Shown here: positions 17,525 through 28,497 of the stretch, in pieces
Numbering within the stretch: position 1 is the stretch's first letter
Layout of the letters: every line of letters begins with the position of its first letter
From: Chara braunii
Lineage: Eukaryota > Streptophyta > Charophyceae > Charales > Characeae
Direction of reading: 5' to 3'
DNA length: 36,068 bases
NCBI GenBank assembly: GCA_003427395.1
Contig: BFEA01000780.1
Location: 8,122-44,189, forward strand
Notes under the pieces: model-generated
What the model was told of the DNA's origin: nothing
The model's database searches: none
The model's input: only the letters and a program-made list of their open reading frames with translations
Translations under genes and position numbers: made by a program

Positions 17525-19483
17525 CTAGTTCAAGTTTTGCTTCTGCATATCGGTGAATTCATCGACTGTCCAGGCCGATCTGACGGAAAAGTCGCCGATT
17601 TTCTCCCGTCGAAGTGCAACAAGATGCCCACAGCTTCCCAGAGCCCGCCCCAGATCATTTGCCAAAGATCGCACATATGTCCCTTTGGAACACTCGACCT
17701 TGAAGTCGATATGCTGCCTGTTAGACTTACTTCTCTTGAGCTGGAAATCGTAGACTACCAATGGCCGAGGGGGTATATCTATGGTCTCTCCACGCCTTCC
17801 TTTCTCGTAGAGCCGCTCGCCTTTCACTTTAATCGCAGAAAAAATTGGCGGAACTTGCATGATGTTCCCGATGAAGTTTTTCGCCGCATCCTGAATGTCC
17901 TCATCAGATATATGCTCCCATGGCAGTTGTTGGACGACATCCGTCTCTGCGTCATACGACGACGTCGCTTCTCCCAGCCTTATTGTGCCAGTATAGGTCT
18001 TTTGCAATGCCTGATAATTGTCCACGAGTTTGGTCGCCTTGCCGACACACAAAATCAGCAAGCCAGTTGCCATGGGATCAAGTGTTCCTGCATGGCCAAC
18101 CTTCTTCACTTTCACAAGGCTCCGAACCCTTGCGCAAACGGCAAAGGAAGTCCAGTCCTTTGGTTTGTCCATAAGAATCACGCACCCTCCTGGACTGTCC
18201 CATCGGCTCGGCATAATTGGCTTCTTCACCATTATCGGAAGATGACGCGGCACCGGCTCGGGTTGTTCTAGAAGCGCACTGCTGCCACCGCTGCCGTTCT
18301 TGCCATCAACTCTTGATAACGATGATCTTGATTGCTGTTGGCTAATCGCCGAGGTTGAGAAAGGCCTCGCTAAGGAAAGGGAGAAAGGGTTCTCCAACCC
18401 AAGAACCCCGTCCGATTCTGCAAGGAGATCAGTTTCCCTAGCCTTTTGCATCATCTCCTCCCTTCGTGCCAGCATTTTCTCTCTCCTTTTGCCCAGCCTT
18501 TTTTTGCCTTTCAAAATAGCATGCTCATCCAAGGCTTCCTTGGCAGCTTGCTCCATTGTCAGCTCAAGACTTAAGGGGGCCCTTGCCCTGGAGCCCCTGC
18601 GCTTTGCTTCAGCGCCTGACTCAGTAGCCTCCTTTTCCCCATGCCTTCCATCTTGTTGAGGAGGAACAGCCATCGACTGGCCACCTCCCTCCGCTTCTAC
18701 ACGCAAAGATCTGGCAGTCACAACAGACGATTCCCTGCTTGCAAGGACGCCCTTCAAAACCCTGCGCCATCCTCGATAACCCCCCTCGCCCCTACATGAA
18801 GGAATTGAATGGAACGCTCGGGGCCATTCCCCGATGGCTGAGCCATCCATCGCCACCCTCGCGGTGAGGACCGTTACCCTAATCATCTTCTTCTCTCCCC
18901 TTTCAAAGAGGACACTCCTGCTGCACAGCTGGTCCTGGAGTACACCCCTGACTGCCGCATCCATAGCCGGGAACCTGACTATTTGGCAGAGTTTGTGTGA
19001 TCCCCCTCGTCTCTTTCCTCCTGCTCCTCCTCCTCCTCCTCCTCCAGCTGTTATTTCTGCACTGGATGGCCAAGGGCAAGGCTCGGTGCCAAGGATAGAC
19101 TGACTGCTACGCGGTAACCACCACTGGAAATGCTGCAGATCGCGGAATTGAACTCTGGCGGACCTGTACCAGGCACGGTCGCAAACATCAATCCAGCTGG
19201 ATCGCGAATCCAACGTAGGCATTCTCTCTCCTTGTCTGCACGCCCTTTGACCCGGTACTGAGCCGTTGCCAGTGGTTATCTTACGACAGGGTGACGGAAA
19301 GACCCTGTACATGTCCTCACAACCGCGTCCCTCGTTGCATTTTCCAGCCAGCAACAAGGCGCATGCCCGACATAAGCCCGACACATCTGCAGCTCGGCTG
19401 CGTATTGCCTGTAGCTGGGATGACCCCTGAACAATTCTATAATGTGACCATGAAGGAGCCCTAAATGCCACCGCCATTTTCAT
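17525..19483 (-). CDS. TruB-family tRNA pseudouridine-55 synthase with long N-terminal extension
   Basis: This 652-codon frame ends in a complete TruB catalytic domain (about 430-652). TruB isomerises U55 in the tRNA T loop. The motifs are in order: GGCVILMDKPKDWTSF (432), VGHAGTLDPMATG with the catalytic Asp at 469, KTYTGTIRLGEATSSYDAETD (495), PPIFSAIKVKGERLYEKGRRGE (545) and VECSKGTYVRSLANDLG (596). There is no C-terminal PUA domain. Bacterial TruB is ~310 residues; here about 430 extra residues precede the core. They are Arg/Ser-rich at the start, which would suit a plastid or mitochondrial transit peptide, then low complexity with a Lys/Arg-rich coiled segment (about 310-350). ATGs at 19483 and two codons later are preceded by a run of 15 or so G. 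Part of the extension could be untranslated or intronic. Regulation is not visible. Confidence 0.87.
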   Translation of the reverse strand: MKMAVAFRAPSWSHYRIVQGSSQLQAIRSRAADVSGLCRACALLLAGKCNEGRGCEDMYRVFPSPCRKITTGNGSVPGQRACRQGERMPTLDSRSSWIDVCDRAWYRSARVQFRDLQHFQWWLPRSSQSILGTEPCPWPSSAEITAGGGGGGGAGGKRRGGSHKLCQIVRFPAMDAAVRGVLQDQLCSRSVLFERGEKKMIRVTVLTARVAMDGSAIGEWPRAFHSIPSCRGEGGYRGWRRVLKGVLASRESSVVTARSLRVEAEGGGQSMAVPPQQDGRHGEKEATESGAEAKRRGSRARAPLSLELTMEQAAKEALDEHAILKGKKRLGKRREKMLARREEMMQKARETDLLAESDGVLGLENPFSLSLARPFSTSAISQQQSRSSLSRVDGKNGSGGSSALLEQPEPVPRHLPIMVKKPIMPSRWDSPGGCVILMDKPKDWTSFAVCARVRSLVKVKKVGHAGTLDPMATGLLILCVGKATKLVDNYQALQKTYTGTIRLGEATSSYDAETDVVQQLPWEHISDEDIQDAAKNFIGNIMQVPPIFSAIKVKGERLYEKGRRGETIDIPPRPLVVYDFQLKRSKSNRQHIDFKVECSKGTYVRSLANDLGRALGSCGHLVALRREKIGDFSVRSAWTVDEFTDMQKQNLN

Positions 19484-20344
19484 TCCCCCCCCCCCCCCCT
19501 TCTCCTTAATTGCTGTCCTGCTTCTCTGAGTTTAAGACTTGTTTTCGGAAACGCAAATTGTCAATCCGCACAGCCCAAATTCATCAAAAATCGAGGACGA
19601 GAAAAAAGATCTAAAAAAGCTGGCTCCAGTCCAACAATCCGATCAAGGTGGTTAGTTGCTTCTTCTGAGTGTCCAGCCTGTCTTGCTGCGCTCCTCGCCC
19701 TGTGTTTGATGATCGACAATGCAAACTAAAAAATTAAAATTCGAAAAAGTACCGTCAACACTGCACGTGCTCCCACGGGACATGCGACAGTCCCGAAAGC
19801 ATCGTCTGATTTTGATGACGTCCCTGTTATTTCATGCATCTCCGCTGTTCAAAATGGTTCCCTTTTGTTCATTTGTCAAACCCATGCATGCACAACGTCA
19901 CATCCGACCAACAACCAGGATTGGGATACCAACAACCAGGATTGGGATCTGCTGTCTGACGTCAACTGCCGCAATAGGTCGGTCAGCATCGCACTCTCAC
20001 GTTCGCCACACCGACGATCTGAAATCACCCGCCCAACAATTCGCACTGGACAAAATGCAAGAAAGGAGACAAGAAAATGCAAGAAAGGAGACAGAACAAT
20101 AAGGAAGACGAAGAGGAGGAGGGGATGGGGATGGAGAACAGTGAAAAAGAGGAGGAGGAGGAGGAGGAGGAGGAGGAGGTTTACACATGCATGCGTTTAA
20201 GCAAAATTGCTGAAAAAGACTGCCGCCTCTTCCCCCTCAACATTGTTCCCTGCCCATTTGCTGCTAAGAACCGCTTCCTACCAACTGTATTTAGACTAAA
20301 CGATACCCCAAATACATACAGCTATAATTCCGTACGTTGTATTC
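19484..20344. other. Gene-free upstream region
   Basis: This would hold the promoter of the minus-strand pseudouridine synthase gene, but no core element stands out. There are two short tandem duplications: ACCAACAACCAGGATTGGGAT twice at about 19907-19948, and GCAAGAAAGGAGACA twice at about 20058-20092. A GAG run lies at 20146-20178. Confidence 0.5.
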
Positions 20345-20540
20345 GGGCGAAGAAGGTAGCTCCGTTGGTACACCTACGAACTGTTGAAATGCGGACCTGA
20401 GTTCGAATTCAATGGAATGATTTGGAATCTGATGAGTGAGAATGACTCTGACTTTACCTAACCTAGGGCTGGTCAGCTCAAAGATGACATCTCAAGGCCA
20501 TCGCACTTTTCTTTAAAATAAAGAAAAAGAAAAAAGAAAG
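20345..20540 (+). mobile_element. tRNA-derived SINE, third copy
   Basis: The head has A box GGTAGCTCCGTTGG (about 20355) and B box GTTCGAATTC (20401-20410), with GAACTGTTGAAAT between, as in the copies at 13213 and 29788. The tail CTGGTCAGCTCAAAGATGAC, then ATCTCAAGGCC, matches the copy at 13213 and runs into an A-rich end. No target duplication could be found, so it is probably older. Confidence 0.75.
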
Positions 20541-21073
20541 CCCATTTCCTCGCAAAGCTGTCCTACACAAACCACTGAAGAAGGGAGTACTGCAAACCGA
20601 CTGCCCTCACACTCAAACACAAAGACCCAGCGCTGTGCCATCTAAAACTAGATTGGAAAAAAAACAAAAAAAAAAAAACAAAACTAGATTGAAACAGCCG
20701 ATAATTGCTGTTTGAGTGAAAAACCAGTGCAATCTATAAAAAGAGAGAAAAATATAACCTAAAAATCATGATCGCTGTGCCATCGGCATCACATATGGAT
20801 AGCCTTTATAAGTTTATAAACAGTAAAAAACAACAGATATGTCATATGATCCATACTGATTCCATATCCAACTATTATTATCAATCAAAAGAATAAAATA
20901 AACAAAGAAAAACATAGCGGACACATATCTGCTATGCACTCGCACAGATGCAGAGAAAAAAAAAAAGTTGGCTCTAGAGTTTAATGCCGCAGCTCCACCC
21001 CTAGCAGGGTTCCTGACAGTTGTGGTCCTTCCATAGAAACTACAGGAAAGGCCCCACCACTGGTTCAGTAGCA
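20541..21073. other. Spacer left of the retrotransposon
   Basis: No gene is recognised. CTAGATTG with A-rich runs is repeated at about 20649 and 20684. 20940-21073 directly abuts the truncated LTR and shows no match to the corresponding part of the 3' LTR. Confidence 0.45.
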
Positions 21074-21483
21074 GGCCTGAGTCCAAGCAGCCATAGCTGC
21101 TTTGTGTTGTCCTTTGGGCATCAGAGCAAGGCCTAGTAGTCCGCCATAGCCTCGGCCCATGTGTATGAAGAGTGGGAGAGGCGCCCATGGCTATGGTGGA
21201 CCTTGAGTGATACCTGCAGTAGAAAAGGGAATCGGACATGATTCTGGACCAGTCATTCAACATTGTACTATTATTTCTTGTATGAATAAGAGAAGGGGGA
21301 GATAAGGAGGAGGAGATAGTTGGGCGAAGAAGAAGAGCCTTGTCATCTTCTTTGCTGGTGTACTTCTTCTTCTTCTTCTTCTACTCCTCTCTCTCCTCTC
21401 AAGTTCATTCATTTCTTTCTGCAATTGGATGACATTGTACTTNNCAGTGGATGTGTATNTCGAAATTGGCCAGGGTCATAACA
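21074..21483 (+). repeat. 5' LTR remnant (3' ~410 bp only)
   Basis: The sequence from GGCCTGAGTCCAAGCAGCC to GTCATAACA aligns with 29347-29759 with about 98% identity. Upstream of 21074 homology stops abruptly. The terminal ACA pairs with the TGT that opens the 3' LTR. No target duplication can be tested because the left end is gone. Confidence 0.88.
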
Positions 21484-21484
21484 T

Positions 21485-21496
21485 TGGTATCAGAGC
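21485..21496 (+). promoter_or_regulatory. Primer binding site for initiator-Met tRNA
   Basis: TGGTATCAGAGC lies one base after the LTR end. It is complementary to the 3' end of plant initiator methionine tRNA, the standard minus-strand primer of plant Ty3/gypsy elements. Confidence 0.92.
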
Positions 21497-23009
21497 GGAT
21501 TCTACTTGCTGGTGAGAGTTGACTTTGCTACCCTAACCCTAACCTAAGTGGTTGAGGGCAACACTTAGGGTTAGGGTTGGATGGTTGAGGGAAGTGGGGC
21601 AGCGTGGTTAAGGGAAGCTGCCCCCACCTGGTTAGGTCATGTGGGGTCAACATAGACCCTAACCAGGTTGCTTGAGAGTGAGATTGGGGTGGCGAGACAT
21701 TTCAAGGAGACTTCATGCGGCGATTTGAGAGAGGCGACAGTGAGAGGCACTCGCACCTGGAATCGGGTTCAAGGGAGACACTTGGCAACTTAAGGGCTGC
21801 CCTCAATTAGGCGAGCTTGAGGGTCAGCGGCCATTATGCATCAACGGACTGCAAGTTGCTACTTTGTTCTTCAGCATCGACGGGGGATCCAGCGTTGCAC
21901 TTGGGTGTTGGAGTCAGAATCTCCTAGGAGATAGGACACTAGCGTAGGGGTACCGTTAGAAGGGTCAGGAGGACCATATGAGAAGGGGGGTGAGTTCTCT
22001 TCATCTCGAAGCTCAAGGCCACTCAGGTAAGTGTCGTGCACCTACGGGATGCCCATGTATGTGTGTATGGTATTGATTGTCCTGCTGGGGTACTCGGGGT
22101 TTCTTTTCCTACTCCTNTGTGGTCTTGATTGTGTGACTGNATGCATGTGATCTACCTACTCACCTGATGGATGGAAAATGAAGTATCTTGTTATACATGC
22201 CGAGTCTTTCTACAATGCTTTGTCTTTTCATCACTGAACGGTTGTAGTCTGTAGGTTNTGCCAGAAGTTGAAATTTCGTTNTTCAGTGCAGTTGAGACTG
22301 AACTAAGTTCAGGTGGGACTCTTCTTGGTTGGGACCTGGTTGAGACCTACGTGGGACCCTTGGGACCCAGCGGAACCAGGCCCAAACAAGGAGAGCCTCT
22401 GGACCCAAATCGGTTAGGCATTGACCTCTTGTCTTCTTGGCTGGGATATGAGTTCATTCTTCTTGGATTAGGACACCCACTGTCGAGGGGATCTTGGCTT
22501 TGACGTATCGCTTGCATTCTGATTGCACCATCCGTGGCTTGACTCGCACCCTGTACACCACTCAATTCTCCATCGTTGCATCACTCGTTGTCTGATTTGC
22601 TGTACAGACACGGAGCCGGTCAGGCTGGACTCGAGAGGACCTCGTATGCAGCCTGATCCGACTGGATCGCTTGATCAGACTTCTCTTTGAGTTTGATTGT
22701 TTCTTTTGCTGTTCTCTACTTCCAAATGAAATGCCGCTCCGACTAGGAGTTCTACCTTCTCTACTCTGAGCTGTATCTGTTTTTCTGAGTTCATTTCCGA
22801 TACCCGTGGAGACGCGCAATCTGAAAGAAGAAAGAGAGAGGAGGGAGAGAGAACAGGGAGAGAGGGAAAGTGATAGTCTGAGGTGGGCAAGGACTAGGAA
22901 AAGGAGTGTTCGTCTAAGCGCAAGGGGGAGTGAACCTCTTGAGAGTCTGATTGATTCTTTTGCTGTCTGGCGACTCTCTGATCCACCTGCTCACACTGAC
23001 AGTCCAAAG
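21497..23009 (+). other. Untranslated leader of the retrotransposon
   Basis: About 1.5 kb separate the primer site from gag. There is no coding domain. At 21536-21550 ACCCTAACCTAAGTG pairs with CACTTAGGGTTAGGGT at 21562-21577 around an 11-base loop, a hairpin that happens to be made of telomere-like words. It may help RNA packaging or dimerisation, by position only. Scattered Ns occur near 22117-22281. Confidence 0.65.
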
Positions 23010-24599
23010 ATGGGCCTAACTTCAACACAATGGCGGGCCTTGTTAGATGCAACCGGTAATGCTGAGAAACCACATCTGCAAGCACTCTTGGATGGTGCTA
23101 TAAAACGGGAACAGGAGACAGAGAAGGAGAGGAAGGAAACCCTGCTAAGAAGGCAAGTGGCTCTCCTAGAGACTGTCCCCTCACTGACCGAAGTGCAGTG
23201 TGGGGAACAGTTGCAGTCCATACTCACAACATTGGTTCAAGTCCGGAACCTTGAGGACCATACCACTCAGATCGCTGAAGTTTTTGCGAAGCTGCAGACT
23301 CTTCAGGATGATCTGACTGAGATGACCCGCAAGTACCATGACTTGACCAAGGAGGTGGCTGACCTGCAACAAGCCCAAGTGGCCAACCCTCTCCCTCTAC
23401 CCCTTGGGACCGGAGCTGCAATCGGAACTACTTCTGCCCCTCTTACTGTATCTTCTTCTACCTCTTCTTCGAGTGTGATGGCAACTTCCTCAGAACCTGC
23501 AGCAGGTGCAGATTCCACTGTTGCTATAACAAGCAATGAGGCTGGAACTTCTGCAAGTGCTGCAGCCTCAAGATCGGAACCAGCTGCTGCTGGTCGCAGC
23601 TACGCAGGTCCCTATGTGGACAGGAAGTCGATTCAAATGCCGACCAAGTACGACGGCAAGGAGGACATCGACTCCTGGACCAGCTCCATGCGAGCCTACT
23701 TCGAGATTCTGGGGACTCAAACTGAGACCCAGGCAGTGATCATGGGAATGAATGTCGAGCCAGTCGTACGGGGCTTCCTAGAAGTCCAAGCAACGCGGGC
23801 TGGGTTTCCAAAGGCTGCATTGGCCAAATGGCTAAGGGCCACCCCTGTTGCCTCCCTCGAAGAACTCCTTACCTCAGAATACCAAGATCCACANGTTGCN
23901 NCTAAAGCAAGAATTCAANTGGATAAANTNAAGCACAACAAGTGGAATGGNTCCATGAAAAGCCTGCAGACCTATCTAAGCAAACTGTTTGCCACCCCTG
24001 GTTTGGAGTTGTCCCCTCAATCTTGCTTGGATGTGGTCAAGGGCGCGGTCCCAACTCACTTTACTAGTCGCCTGGGCACGGGCTACATTGCATATACTNA
24101 CTGGCTCGCCTTAATGAAGGACGTAGTCGGTCTGGAGGCCATGGACCTCGTGAGCACGGCAGGCAGCAAAAAGCCCATGGGCGGCAGACGGTTCAAGGGC
24201 AGCAACCGTTTTGCTGTGCATGACCTGCTGGAGGCCGAAGGAGAAGCCGATGCGGTTGACCCCACTCTTGGTAACGACCAAGAACAGGACTCCGATACTT
24301 GTTCTTCAACCCATGAGTTCAACGCCAATAACGAAGAAGAAAATTTTTCTGCCTTTAAAAACACTGCCAACACTAAGGGACCGAATCGGAGTGCCGAAAA
24401 GAGTTATGTCCAACTCCCCAAAGGAGTTAAGATCCCGCCTAAACCGGAGGATGCATCTACCAAACCGTGGGTTGACCTCCGGATCACTGAGAATGACTGG
24501 CGGGGCAGACTCAAGAAGGGGGTTTGCCTGCATTGCCAAAAGCCAAATCATAAAGTTCAAGACTGTTATAGGCTGCAGGGAAACCAGAACCGGGTGTAG
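23010..24599 (+). CDS. Retrotransposon Gag polyprotein
   Basis: Gag forms the virus-like particle and binds the element RNA. The frame opens upstream at a GTG (22806), but the first ATG, MGLTSTQW, is at 23010, giving ~529 codons. It has a charged coiled-coil-prone N-terminus (about 30-130), a Ser/Thr/Ala-rich linker, a gag capsid-like region (PTKYDGKEDIDSWTSSMRAYF onward) and, near the C-terminus, a CCHC zinc knuckle CLHCQKPNHKVQDC of the form CX2CX4HX4C. Several codons contain N (about 23894-23951, 24100). It ends with TAG 20 codons or so after the knuckle, and pol is in other frames. Confidence 0.85.
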   Translation: MGLTSTQWRALLDATGNAEKPHLQALLDGAIKREQETEKERKETLLRRQVALLETVPSLTEVQCGEQLQSILTTLVQVRNLEDHTTQIAEVFAKLQTLQDDLTEMTRKYHDLTKEVADLQQAQVANPLPLPLGTGAAIGTTSAPLTVSSSTSSSSVMATSSEPAAGADSTVAITSNEAGTSASAAASRSEPAAAGRSYAGPYVDRKSIQMPTKYDGKEDIDSWTSSMRAYFEILGTQTETQAVIMGMNVEPVVRGFLEVQATRAGFPKAALAKWLRATPVASLEELLTSEYQDPXVXXKARIQXDKXKHNKWNXSMKSLQTYLSKLFATPGLELSPQSCLDVVKGAVPTHFTSRLGTGYIAYTXWLALMKDVVGLEAMDLVSTAGSKKPMGGRRFKGSNRFAVHDLLEAEGEADAVDPTLGNDQEQDSDTCSSTHEFNANNEEENFSAFKNTANTKGPNRSAEKSYVQLPKGVKIPPKPEDASTKPWVDLRITENDWRGRLKKGVCLHCQKPNHKVQDCYRLQGNQNRV

Positions 24600-24703
24600 A
24601 GTCAGATTCAGCAAACTCTACAGCATCAGGTTCAGATGAAAATCAGCAGCCCTCCCTTGAAGCCCAACCATCTGCTGAAGACAAGGCTGCGGTAAGTAAC
24701 GTA

Positions 24704-25211
24704 GTGTATGACGAGCCTTGGGAGGAGTCTGAGATGATTGACTTCCACTACCACCTGGAGCATTGGGCTGAAATAAAACAGCAGCGGGCCCAAGGGACAG
24801 TGAAGTTAATCTTCTTTAAACTTCTCATCAACCACCGCTATCTCCGTGTGTTAGTTGATTGTGGTGCTACAGCTAATTTCATGTCACCACATGGGATACG
24901 CAAGGTGGGCTTGGGGATGAAGCAAGTGGCCCTGCAAAACCCTTGTCGGACCCCAAGTTGGCAACAAAGAAGTTGTCTCTTCTACACATGCAGTCAAAGG
25001 TGTGCGCACTACCTTTGACAGAGGTAAGACTGTCACCCATGCACTGAACTTCTTTGTCCTTGACAAGTGCCCCTTCGACGTTGTCCTTGGCTTGGGCTGG
25101 CTGCAGTCCCAATGCGAATGGACCAAGTGCAAGGAATCATTCTTCATGGTCAAAGATACTCAGGGGAACGAGCTTCCTGTCCTCTTGGATGAGAAGCACG
25201 AGTCCCAGTGA
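24704..25211 (+). pseudogene. Aspartic protease region, frameshifted
   Basis: This region should process the Gag-Pol polyprotein. One frame (24704-25018) carries LVDCGATANFMSP, where DCGA is the retropepsin active-site tetrad as seen in many plant gypsy elements. The continuation FDVVLGLGWL, typical of the protease C-terminal half, is in a different frame (25002-25211), which ends at a stop overlapping the start of the next pol frame. At least two shifts therefore separate the protease halves and the RT frame. Sequencing error cannot be excluded because nearby bases are ambiguous. Confidence 0.75.
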
Positions 25212-28200
25212 CTTTTCCAAATGCATTGAAATTCTGCAAGAAATGGCGCAAGCACAAAGAGGAAGAACAATTGTATGTTGTCTTTGTCCGTCCTGCTCAT
25301 TTGCCTTCTACTTTTGCGGCTAGTACCACCACTACCTTGAGTAATGATCCTACTTCTAGCACTTCTACTACTACCACCTCTACCTCTTTACCCTCCGATA
25401 GTCCAAATGATCCAACTTCAGATTCGGTCGTCTCTATAGGCGACTTGCGACCGGACTTTGGTGATCCCTTTGCTGATTTCCCACCCCCACCTGTCCCATC
25501 AAACATCCAAGCCCTCCTCGATCGGTTTCCAGAAGTCCTGGCCGAGCCACGTGGAGTCCCCTTGCGACCGGTTCGACACACCATCGAGTTGGTCGAGGGT
25601 GCTGTTCCTCCAAAGGGCTGCGTGTACCGTATGGGACCCGGCGAGTTGGAGGAACTCCGGCGGCAGATCGATGAGATGATTGACAAAGGGTGGATCAAAC
25701 CAAGTGAATCTGAATTTGGTGCTCCTGTGTTGTTTGTGCCAAAGAAAGGAGACAAACTCCGCATGTGTATTGACTATCGCGGTCTAAACCGCATCACAAG
25801 AAAGAATGCTTACCCATTGCCTCGTATAAATGACTTGCTTGATGTTGCAGGCAGGTGCAAGGTCTTCTCCAAGATCGATCTCAAGTCTGGCTACCACCAG
25901 ATTGAAGTCGATCCTGCGGACCAGCACAAGACTGCGTTCAAGACGCGCGANGGGCTTTATGAGTTTACCGTAATGCCCTTCGGTCTTACGAACGCACCAG
26001 CCACGTTCCAAAGCCTCATGGACAAGGTCCTCCGCGAACAGATTGGCCGGTTCGTGGTAGTGTACCTGGACGATATCCTGATTTTCAGCAAGTCCATGCA
26101 GGAACACCTCAAGCATCTTGAGGAGGTACTTGCCATCCTCAAGAAGACGCAGCTCCATCTCAACTTGGAGAAATCCGAGTTTGGGAGGGATAGCGTCATC
26201 TATCTTGGGCACCGGTTGTCTGTTGCAGGCCTAGAGCCTGAGGCAACCAAGATTGAGCTCATAAGCGATTGGCCTCAGCCTGTGAACATTCGTGAATCGC
26301 GTTCTTTTCTTGGTCTCGCGTCGTACTATCGGAAGTTTGTACCCCGTTTTTCTATCATTGCTCATCAATTGTCGCGACTAACCAGCAAGAATGTGTCTTA
26401 CTCCTGGGATGCCGCGTGTACGGAAGCATTTCGAACTCTCAAGGAAGCCTTGGTAAGTTACTCGGTACTCCGCATTGCAGATCCCAAACTGACCTTCGTA
26501 GTTACTACGGATGCAAGTCAGTATGGGATCGGTGCGGTGCTGCAACAAGATGATGGCGATAGCCTGCGGCCACTCGAGTACTACAGCAAACGAATGCCCA
26601 GCGTGAAGGTAGCCACTTCCACCTACATGCGCGAGCTCTACGCTTTGCGCATGGCGTTGGATCACTCGAAACATTACCTGTTGGGACGCCACTTCAAAGT
26701 GTTCTCAGATCATGAGACCTTGAAGTGGATCAAAATGCAGACTACTCTGTCCCCTACCTTGCTTCGCTGGTTTCATGAGATTGACATCTTTGATTTTGAA
26801 TTGAGACACAAAAAGGGTTGTTACAATCGAGTCGCTGACGCATTGTCTCGCCACCCTGAGTACATGACTTGCCTTGTGAAATCCTACGACCTCCGGAAGA
26901 AACTGAAGGAGGAGCTCGTAGAGCAGACAGCCAAGGATCCGGAACTTAGTTCCATCCTTGAGCAGCTGCGGGCTGATCCTAGTAGTCAGCCTGATTTCCA
27001 CGAGTATGGAGGACTGATTTTTCGCCAATACGGGAACCATGATCGTTTGTGTGTACCCAACCATGAGCCTCTCCGCACACACTTTCTGGACTCGGCTCAT
27101 GGCCGGAGCGGGCACTTCGGCATGGCAAAAACGTACGCTAACCTGGTGAGACAGTTTGATTGGCCTGGCATGAAAGGGACTGCTGAGAAATTTATAGCTG
27201 AATGTCAAGTTAGTCAACGAATCAAACCATGTAGGCAAAAGCCCATGGGGATACTCACACCCCTACCCATTCCTGATGGCCCCGGGGAATCTGTCTCCAT
27301 CGATTTCACGGACATGGGTAAGGTAAGCAAGAATGGGTTTTCACAAGTCATGGTGATTGTTGACCGATTCTCAAAGTTTCTTGATTTGATCCCTCTACCG
27401 CCTCACGCCCCAACAGATCTAGTGATTCGCGAATTCCAGCAGAAATACCTGCTGCAGTTCAGAACCCCGAAGACTCTTGTGAGTGATCGGGACCCGCGGT
27501 TCATTAGCGCTGAATGGAAGGAGTTCACATCCCACCTAGGAATCAAACTGTGCATGACATCTGGTCGACACCCCGAAGCCAACGGTTTGGCTGAGGAGAT
27601 CAACCAGACTGTATTCCAACTACTTCGTGCTTTGATCATTCCTGATCAGGAAACATGGGATGAGGAGCTGTATTCTGTCAAGGGGTTGTACAACAACTCC
27701 GTTCACTCTGCCACCGCCACGACGCCCAATAGGCTGCACTACGGGTGGCAGATCCGCAATCCGCTCTCCTACTTGTTCCCTGAGCAGCCGGCTGGTTTGA
27801 CACCCAGCAGGCCTGGCTTCAGTGCTAAGTATGATCGCTTGCTCAAAGTTGTTGTTGCAGCTATGACCAAGCGACAGCATGCCATGATTCATCATGCGAA
27901 CAAGAAGTGTAAACCATCGGAGATTCAGGTAGGAAGTTATGTCTGGGTAAAGATGTCTGAATTCTCAGAGGAGGAGGGAGTCTCACGCAAACTCCTCCCA
28001 CTCTACTACGGGCCTTGGGAAGTTTTGGATGTAATCGGGAAAGATCATTTCGGCCCTTCGTACATTGTGGACGTGCCTGCTCACCTGCGCACATATCCCG
28101 TGTTTCATGCATCTAAACTGAATCTCCATCGTGAAGCTGAGACATTCGATTATCGCGAAGATATGATCCCTCACGCAATCAAGGGGGGGCATGAGATAAA

Positions 28201-28456
28201 TAGAATCAAACAGCATGTAGGTAAAGGGGGAAACAGACAGTACCAGGTTCATTTCATGTATCACCCGTTAGATGATCTCTACTGGATCTCCAAACAGGAA
28301 CTGCTACGCAGCGCACCGCGCGTTGTCAAAGCTTACGAGCGACAGATCGCCGCCAACGCCACACCAAAGATCTCAGTAAGGCTCTCTGCAACAGAGTATT
28401 CCAGGAATCTCTTTGCCTTGCTCGCCTACGATGCGTTTGTCGAGGACTCAGAATGA
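25208..28456 (+). CDS. Pol polyprotein: reverse transcriptase, RNase H, integrase, chromodomain-like tail
   Basis: A 1082-codon frame without its own clear start (the first codon is GTG; it was probably translated from upstream). The reverse transcriptase has [43 protein letters not shown] and the catalytic YLDD (286-289). RNase H follows with [13 protein letters not shown] and [11 protein letters not shown]. Integrase has a GHFG...CQVSQR zinc region, then the DDE core with SIDFTD, SDRDPRF and GLAEEINQ. The second Cys of the HHCC finger is Ser (AGT, 27212-27214), which should weaken zinc binding. The C-terminus (about 28186-28360, [22 protein letters not shown]) resembles a chromodomain. One RT codon contains N (25951). 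The rest of the frame is open, consistent with recent activity. Confidence 0.9.
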   Translation: MTFPNALKFCKKWRKHKEEEQLYVVFVRPAHLPSTFAASTTTTLSNDPTSSTSTTTTSTSLPSDSPNDPTSDSVVSIGDLRPDFGDPFADFPPPPVPSNIQALLDRFPEVLAEPRGVPLRPVRHTIELVEGAVPPKGCVYRMGPGELEELRRQIDEMIDKGWIKPSESEFGAPVLFVPKKGDKLRMCIDYRGLNRITRKNAYPLPRINDLLDVAGRCKVFSKIDLKSGYHQIEVDPADQHKTAFKTRXGLYEFTVMPFGLTNAPATFQSLMDKVLREQIGRFVVVYLDDILIFSKSMQEHLKHLEEVLAILKKTQLHLNLEKSEFGRDSVIYLGHRLSVAGLEPEATKIELISDWPQPVNIRESRSFLGLASYYRKFVPRFSIIAHQLSRLTSKNVSYSWDAACTEAFRTLKEALVSYSVLRIADPKLTFVVTTDASQYGIGAVLQQDDGDSLRPLEYYSKRMPSVKVATSTYMRELYALRMALDHSKHYLLGRHFKVFSDHETLKWIKMQTTLSPTLLRWFHEIDIFDFELRHKKGCYNRVADALSRHPEYMTCLVKSYDLRKKLKEELVEQTAKDPELSSILEQLRADPSSQPDFHEYGGLIFRQYGNHDRLCVPNHEPLRTHFLDSAHGRSGHFGMAKTYANLVRQFDWPGMKGTAEKFIAECQVSQRIKPCRQKPMGILTPLPIPDGPGESVSIDFTDMGKVSKNGFSQVMVIVDRFSKFLDLIPLPPHAPTDLVIREFQQKYLLQFRTPKTLVSDRDPRFISAEWKEFTSHLGIKLCMTSGRHPEANGLAEEINQTVFQLLRALIIPDQETWDEELYSVKGLYNNSVHSATATTPNRLHYGWQIRNPLSYLFPEQPAGLTPSRPGFSAKYDRLLKVVVAAMTKRQHAMIHHANKKCKPSEIQVGSYVWVKMSEFSEEEGVSRKLLPLYYGPWEVLDVIGKDHFGPSYIVDVPAHLRTYPVFHASKLNLHREAETFDYREDMIPHAIKGGHEINRIKQHVGKGGNRQYQVHFMYHPLDDLYWISKQELLRSAPRVVKAYERQIAANATPKISVRLSATEYSRNLFALLAYDAFVEDSE

Positions 28457-28482
28457 GTTACTCGCTTGAAGGGACCTCGCTC

Positions 28483-28497
28483 TTGAGGGGGGGGTAG
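28483..28497 (+). promoter_or_regulatory. Polypurine tract
   Basis: TTGAGGGGGGGGTAG sits immediately before the 3' LTR and 24 bases after the pol stop. It is the expected primer for plus-strand DNA synthesis. Confidence 0.8.

Noticed and set aside
21530-21577. Interstitial telomere array
   Set aside because: There are only two or three imperfect units in each direction, arranged as an inverted pair within the retrotransposon leader.
22806-23009. Upstream extension of the gag frame from a GTG
   Set aside because: GTG is not a normal eukaryotic start. The ATG at 23010 begins the recognisable Gag N-terminus.
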